A stretch of 9,348 bases of DNA from Cyanobacteria bacterium OH_PDB_112. GTDB taxonomy: Bacteria; Cyanobacteriota; Vampirovibrionia; Gastranaerophilales; CAJFVJ01. Made by a program: the position numbers and the translations under genes. Below, one piece after another: positions 6,904 through 9,348 of this stretch (positions are counted from its first letter, which is position 1; each line of letters opens with the position of its first letter). The stretch is taken from contig JAEWLZ010000199.1 in NCBI GenBank assembly GCA_023457295.1, forward strand, positions 1 through 9,348, read 5' to 3'. The notes under the pieces were generated by a model. That model was not told where the DNA came from. It ran no database searches and saw nothing but the letters and a program-made list of their open reading frames with translations.

Positions 6904-8694
6904 TTATCTGAGTTTTACCCAAGAAGCTTTGCGAATTCTGACATTTTCAGGAGTTATTTCAACCAATTCATCTTCTGCTATGTACTCAAGACAATCTTCA
7001 AGACTTAAATTTCTTGGAGATTGAAGTGTTACCATTACATCCGCCCCGGCAGAACGCATGTTGGTAAGCTGCTTTTTCTTGCAAACATTTACTAAAAGAT
7101 CTGTAGGTCTGTTATGCTCCCCTATTATCATTCCACGATAAACTTTTGTTTTGGGAGTCAAGAAAAACACGCCTCTATCTTCAAATTGCTGCAAAGCATA
7201 AGGTACTGCTTCGCCGTCTTCGTGGGCAATCAAAGAACCGTTACGCTGTTTTGGAATTTCACCCGCCAAAGGTTTGTACCTGTCAAAAACATGGTACATA
7301 ATACCTTCACCTTTTGTCATTCTTATAAATTCGCTCCTAAATCCTATAAGACCGCGCGCAGGAATCGAAAAATTAATATTTGTGCGAATTCCGTTTGATT
7401 GCATATCTTTCATTTCGCCTTTTCTTTGAGCGAGTTTTTCTATACAGCTTCCCGCAAAATCACAAGGAACATCCACAATAAGATTTTCATAAGGCTCACA
7501 AACCACGCCGTCAATTTCTTTATTGATAACCTCAGGTTTTGATACCTGAAACTCATAACCCTCACGACGCATAGTTTCAATTAAAATGCCCAAATGAAGC
7601 TCGCCACGCCCTGAAACTTTGAAAACATCTGTATTTTCTGTATCTTCAACACGTAAACTGACATTTTTCTCAAGTTCTTGATAAAGTCTTTTTCTGATTT
7701 GACGGGAAGTTACAAATTTTCCTTCCAAACCCGCAAAAGGCGAATCATTAACAGAGAAATTCATCTGCAAAGTAGGTTCATCAATATTTATAAGCGGCAA
7801 TGCTTCAGGGTTATCAATACTTGATATAGTTTCACCGATTTGAACCTCAGGGAAACCGCAAATACCAACAATATCACCTGCTTGTGCTGATTGAATATCA
7901 ATCCTTCCAAGTCCGTCAAAACCTATTAATTTGGCAACTTTTCCGCGTTGATTTTTACCTTCACGGGTAATAAGAGTAACTTGTTGACCACTTTCCATTG
8001 TTCCGTTTACGATTCGTCCTATTGCAATACGGCCCACATATTCATTGTAATCAAGCGTTGTTACATGAAATTGTAAATTCATATCAGGATTACCTTTAGG
8101 AGGATTAATCTCTTTTATAACGGTTTCGAATAAAGGTTTTAGGCTATCAGAATCATCTTCCATTTCTTTTTTTGCAATTCCGCTTACTCCACTTGCGTAA
8201 ACCACGGGGAAATCAAGCAAGTATTGATTATCAGTAAGTTCTAAAAACAACTCGAACACCTGATCTAAAGCTCTATGAGGCTCAGCGCCCTGTCTGTCGA
8301 TTTTGTTAATTACAACAACAATTCTGATACCCAACTCAAGAGCTTTTGATAATACAAAGCGTGTTTGAGGCATAGGACCTTCTGCGGCATCAACAATCAA
8401 TAATGCCCCGTCAACCATGCCAAGAACCCTCTCCACTTCACCGCCAAAATCCGCGTGTCCGGGAGTGTCCACTACATTGATACGATAATCTCCATAGTTA
8501 ATACAAATATTTTTAGAGAGAATTGTAATTCCTCTTTCGCGTTCTATATCATTTGAATCAAGAACGCAAGCTTGAACCACTTCATTTTCGCGGAAAACAC
8601 CGCTTTGTTTAAGCATTCCGTCGACCAGTGTGGTTTTTCCATGGTCAACGTGAGCGATAATCGCTATATTTCTAAGATTTTCTATTGAATTCAT
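6904..8694 (-). CDS. typA: Ribosome-associated translational GTPase TypA/BipA
   Basis: Translation-factor GTPase that binds the 70S ribosome near the A site and is linked in other bacteria to 50S assembly, low-temperature growth and stress. The 596 residues are the usual length (about 600). GTPase motifs: G1 AHVDHGKT (14-21), G2 Thr57 in RERGITI, G3 DTPGH (76-80, His80 being the usual catalytic His), and G4 NKID (130-133). The EF-Tu-like beta-barrel domain follows (about 203-290), then the EF-G III-like and V-like domains (the 'GRGELHLGILIETMRREGYE' region is domain III), and the BipA-specific C-terminal domain with its 'GRGELHLG'-distal 'IPARGLIGFRSEF' stretch. GAGGA (complement of 8705-8709) lies 10 nt before the ATG. 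The gene is convergent with ald and divergent from the unknown gene at 8849, so it appears to be transcribed alone. Confidence 0.97.
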   Translation of the reverse strand: MNSIENLRNIAIIAHVDHGKTTLVDGMLKQSGVFRENEVVQACVLDSNDIERERGITILSKNICINYGDYRINVVDTPGHADFGGEVERVLGMVDGALLIVDAAEGPMPQTRFVLSKALELGIRIVVVINKIDRQGAEPHRALDQVFELFLELTDNQYLLDFPVVYASGVSGIAKKEMEDDSDSLKPLFETVIKEINPPKGNPDMNLQFHVTTLDYNEYVGRIAIGRIVNGTMESGQQVTLITREGKNQRGKVAKLIGFDGLGRIDIQSAQAGDIVGICGFPEVQIGETISSIDNPEALPLINIDEPTLQMNFSVNDSPFAGLEGKFVTSRQIRKRLYQELEKNVSLRVEDTENTDVFKVSGRGELHLGILIETMRREGYEFQVSKPEVINKEIDGVVCEPYENLIVDVPCDFAGSCIEKLAQRKGEMKDMQSNGIRTNINFSIPARGLIGFRSEFIRMTKGEGIMYHVFDRYKPLAGEIPKQRNGSLIAHEDGEAVPYALQQFEDRGVFFLTPKTKVYRGMIIGEHNRPTDLLVNVCKKKQLTNMRSAGADVMVTLQSPRNLSLEDCLEYIAEDELVEITPENVRIRKASWVKLR

Positions 8695-8719
8695 TTTTCC
8701 AGTTTCCTCATGTCTCTTA

Positions 8720-8748
8720 CTTATACTCTACCAAAGAGATAAAAGAAA
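8720..8748 (-). promoter_or_regulatory. Possible typA promoter
   Basis: On the minus strand TATAAG (complement of 8720-8725) is preceded at 17 bases by TTTCTT (complement of 8743-8748). The -10 is reasonable and the -35 poor. Placement 25 nt before the typA ATG, in a divergent gap, makes a promoter necessary here, but the exact hexamers are uncertain. Confidence 0.3.
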
Positions 8749-8791
8749 AACCAATCTCAAATTGTAAAGATTGTTAACCGAAATAGGCAAT

Positions 8792-8820
8792 TTTTTAAGA
8801 GTAAATAACTTATATATATT
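8792..8820 (+). promoter_or_regulatory. Possible promoter of the unknown gene at 8849
   Basis: TATATT (8815-8820) follows a weak TTTTTA (8792-8797) at 17 bases and lies 28 nt before the ATG. The stretch 8801-8820 is almost all A and T, so other -10 registers are equally possible. A promoter must lie in this divergent gap unless the gene is silent. Confidence 0.3.
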
Positions 8821-8848
8821 AGAGAGATATTTTAAAGGAGAATTTTAC

Positions 8849-9348
8849 ATGGCACCAATTGATAAAACAAAAATACCTGTTGCCAAACCTGTTGAAAAAA
8901 CCACTGCGGCAGGTGTAAAAAAACAGACAGCACCAGCCGAAAAACCGATACAAATGGTTCAAAAAAAAGAAGTAAAAGAGCCAACTGATGATGTGATTGA
9001 AGTTTTAAGAAAAGTTGATTTAAAAATAAATGATAACGAAGAAAAAATATTAAGAACAGCAAATCCTGAAAAAACAGAAGCATTGAAGAAAGAAAACGAA
9101 CAACTTTTAATAAAAAAGAAACTTCAGCAAGAAACAGCAAAAATAGAATCCACGGACGACGGTAAAAAAATTAAAGTCACTTTGCTAAAAGACTCCGAAG
9201 CAGGAGATTTTAAAGAACTTTTTGATATAAAAGACGACGTATTAAAAAATGTACTTCCGGATCTTAAACCCACTTGGAGTTATTATGATTTGAAAATAAA
9301 TCCTGAAATGGGTACCACGCAATATCAACATTATGATAAAGCCAATAT
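8849..9348 (+). CDS. Hypothetical Lys/Glu-rich protein, 3'-truncated by the window
   Basis: An open frame with no stop to the window end, giving the first 166 residues. I do not recognise the family. The start is well set: AAAGGAG (8834-8840) lies eight bases before the ATG. Residues 1-46 are low-complexity, rich in Lys, Pro, Ala and Thr, with KP/VEK-type near-repeats (PVAKPVEK, APAEKP), and look disordered. Residues about 48-100 are strongly helical and charged (Lys, Glu, Leu, Gln) and may form a coiled coil. From about 106 the composition turns mixed, with hydrophobic strands and aromatics (KIKVTLL, then PTWSYYDLKI at 141-150), suggesting the start of a folded domain. There is no signal peptide or membrane segment. 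Codon use resembles the neighbours. It is divergent from typA, with its own leader. A structural or scaffold role is possible but is only a guess. Confidence 0.8.
   Translation, partial: MAPIDKTKIPVAKPVEKTTAAGVKKQTAPAEKPIQMVQKKEVKEPTDDVIEVLRKVDLKINDNEEKILRTANPEKTEALKKENEQLLIKKKLQQETAKIESTDDGKKIKVTLLKDSEAGDFKELFDIKDDVLKNVLPDLKPTWSYYDLKINPEMGTTQYQHYDKAN

Noticed and set aside
7114..7398. Plus-strand open frame of 94 codons inside typA
   Set aside because: It lies wholly antisense to conserved TypA coding sequence, has no ribosome site and shows no recognisable protein features.
8832..9140. Minus-strand open frame rich in Leu and Phe, looking like a membrane protein
   Set aside because: It is the reverse complement of Lys/Glu/Gln-rich codons of the plus-strand gene at 8849, which has a strong ribosome site. 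The hydrophobicity is an artefact.
1..9348. CRISPR arrays, tRNA/rRNA genes, insertion sequences, phage or defence genes
   Set aside because: I found no regularly spaced repeats, cloverleaf sequences, transposase or integrase motifs, or terminal inverted repeats when reading both strands.

Overview
The window is AT-rich (about one third G+C in genes, under 20% in some gaps), with short gaps, Shine-Dalgarno sites of the AGGAG/AAGGGG type and eight protein-coding genes. It is clearly bacterial chromosome. No tRNA, rRNA, CRISPR, transposase or phage gene is visible. The style of the proteins (hybrid GAF/HisKA kinase, MshEN-type secretion ATPase relative, YitT protein, short-gap AT-rich layout) would fit a gut member of the non-photosynthetic cyanobacterial sister lineage (Melainabacteria/Gastranaerophilales). 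This is an impression without a database search; a Firmicutes-like or other AT-rich anaerobe cannot be excluded.

Positions 1-3007 (+) hold a tight three-gene signalling operon. It contains a histidine kinase whose N-terminus lies outside the window, a stand-alone CheY-like receiver, and a divergent relative of the GspE/PilB/MshE ATPases. Kinase and receiver are 11 nt apart; receiver and ATPase overlap by one base (TAATG). Two members carry degenerate copies of normally catalytic domains: a GGDEF-like fold without its signature at the end of the kinase, and a secretion-ATPase core with a rearranged Walker B region. I infer a phosphorelay acting on a type IV pilus or secretion-type machine, possibly linked to cyclic di-GMP, through a protein that may regulate rather than power it. 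This is the most interesting part of the window.

Positions 3008-4488 (+) hold a -10-like element and then a two-gene unit, apt (adenine salvage) overlapping by one base with a YitT-family membrane protein. Positions 4489-5656 (+) hold an AT-rich gap and an alpha/beta hydrolase with an N-terminal membrane segment. Positions 5657-6837 (+) hold ald, alanine dehydrogenase, behind a good sigma70-type promoter. A strong bidirectional terminator (6854-6887) separates ald from the convergent typA/bipA (6904-8694, -).

A 154-nt divergent intergenic region (8695-8848) then leads to the start of a Lys/Glu-rich protein of unknown function (8849 to the window end, +), cut off by the window.

Apart from the first operon and the unknown last gene, the content is ordinary core metabolism and housekeeping.
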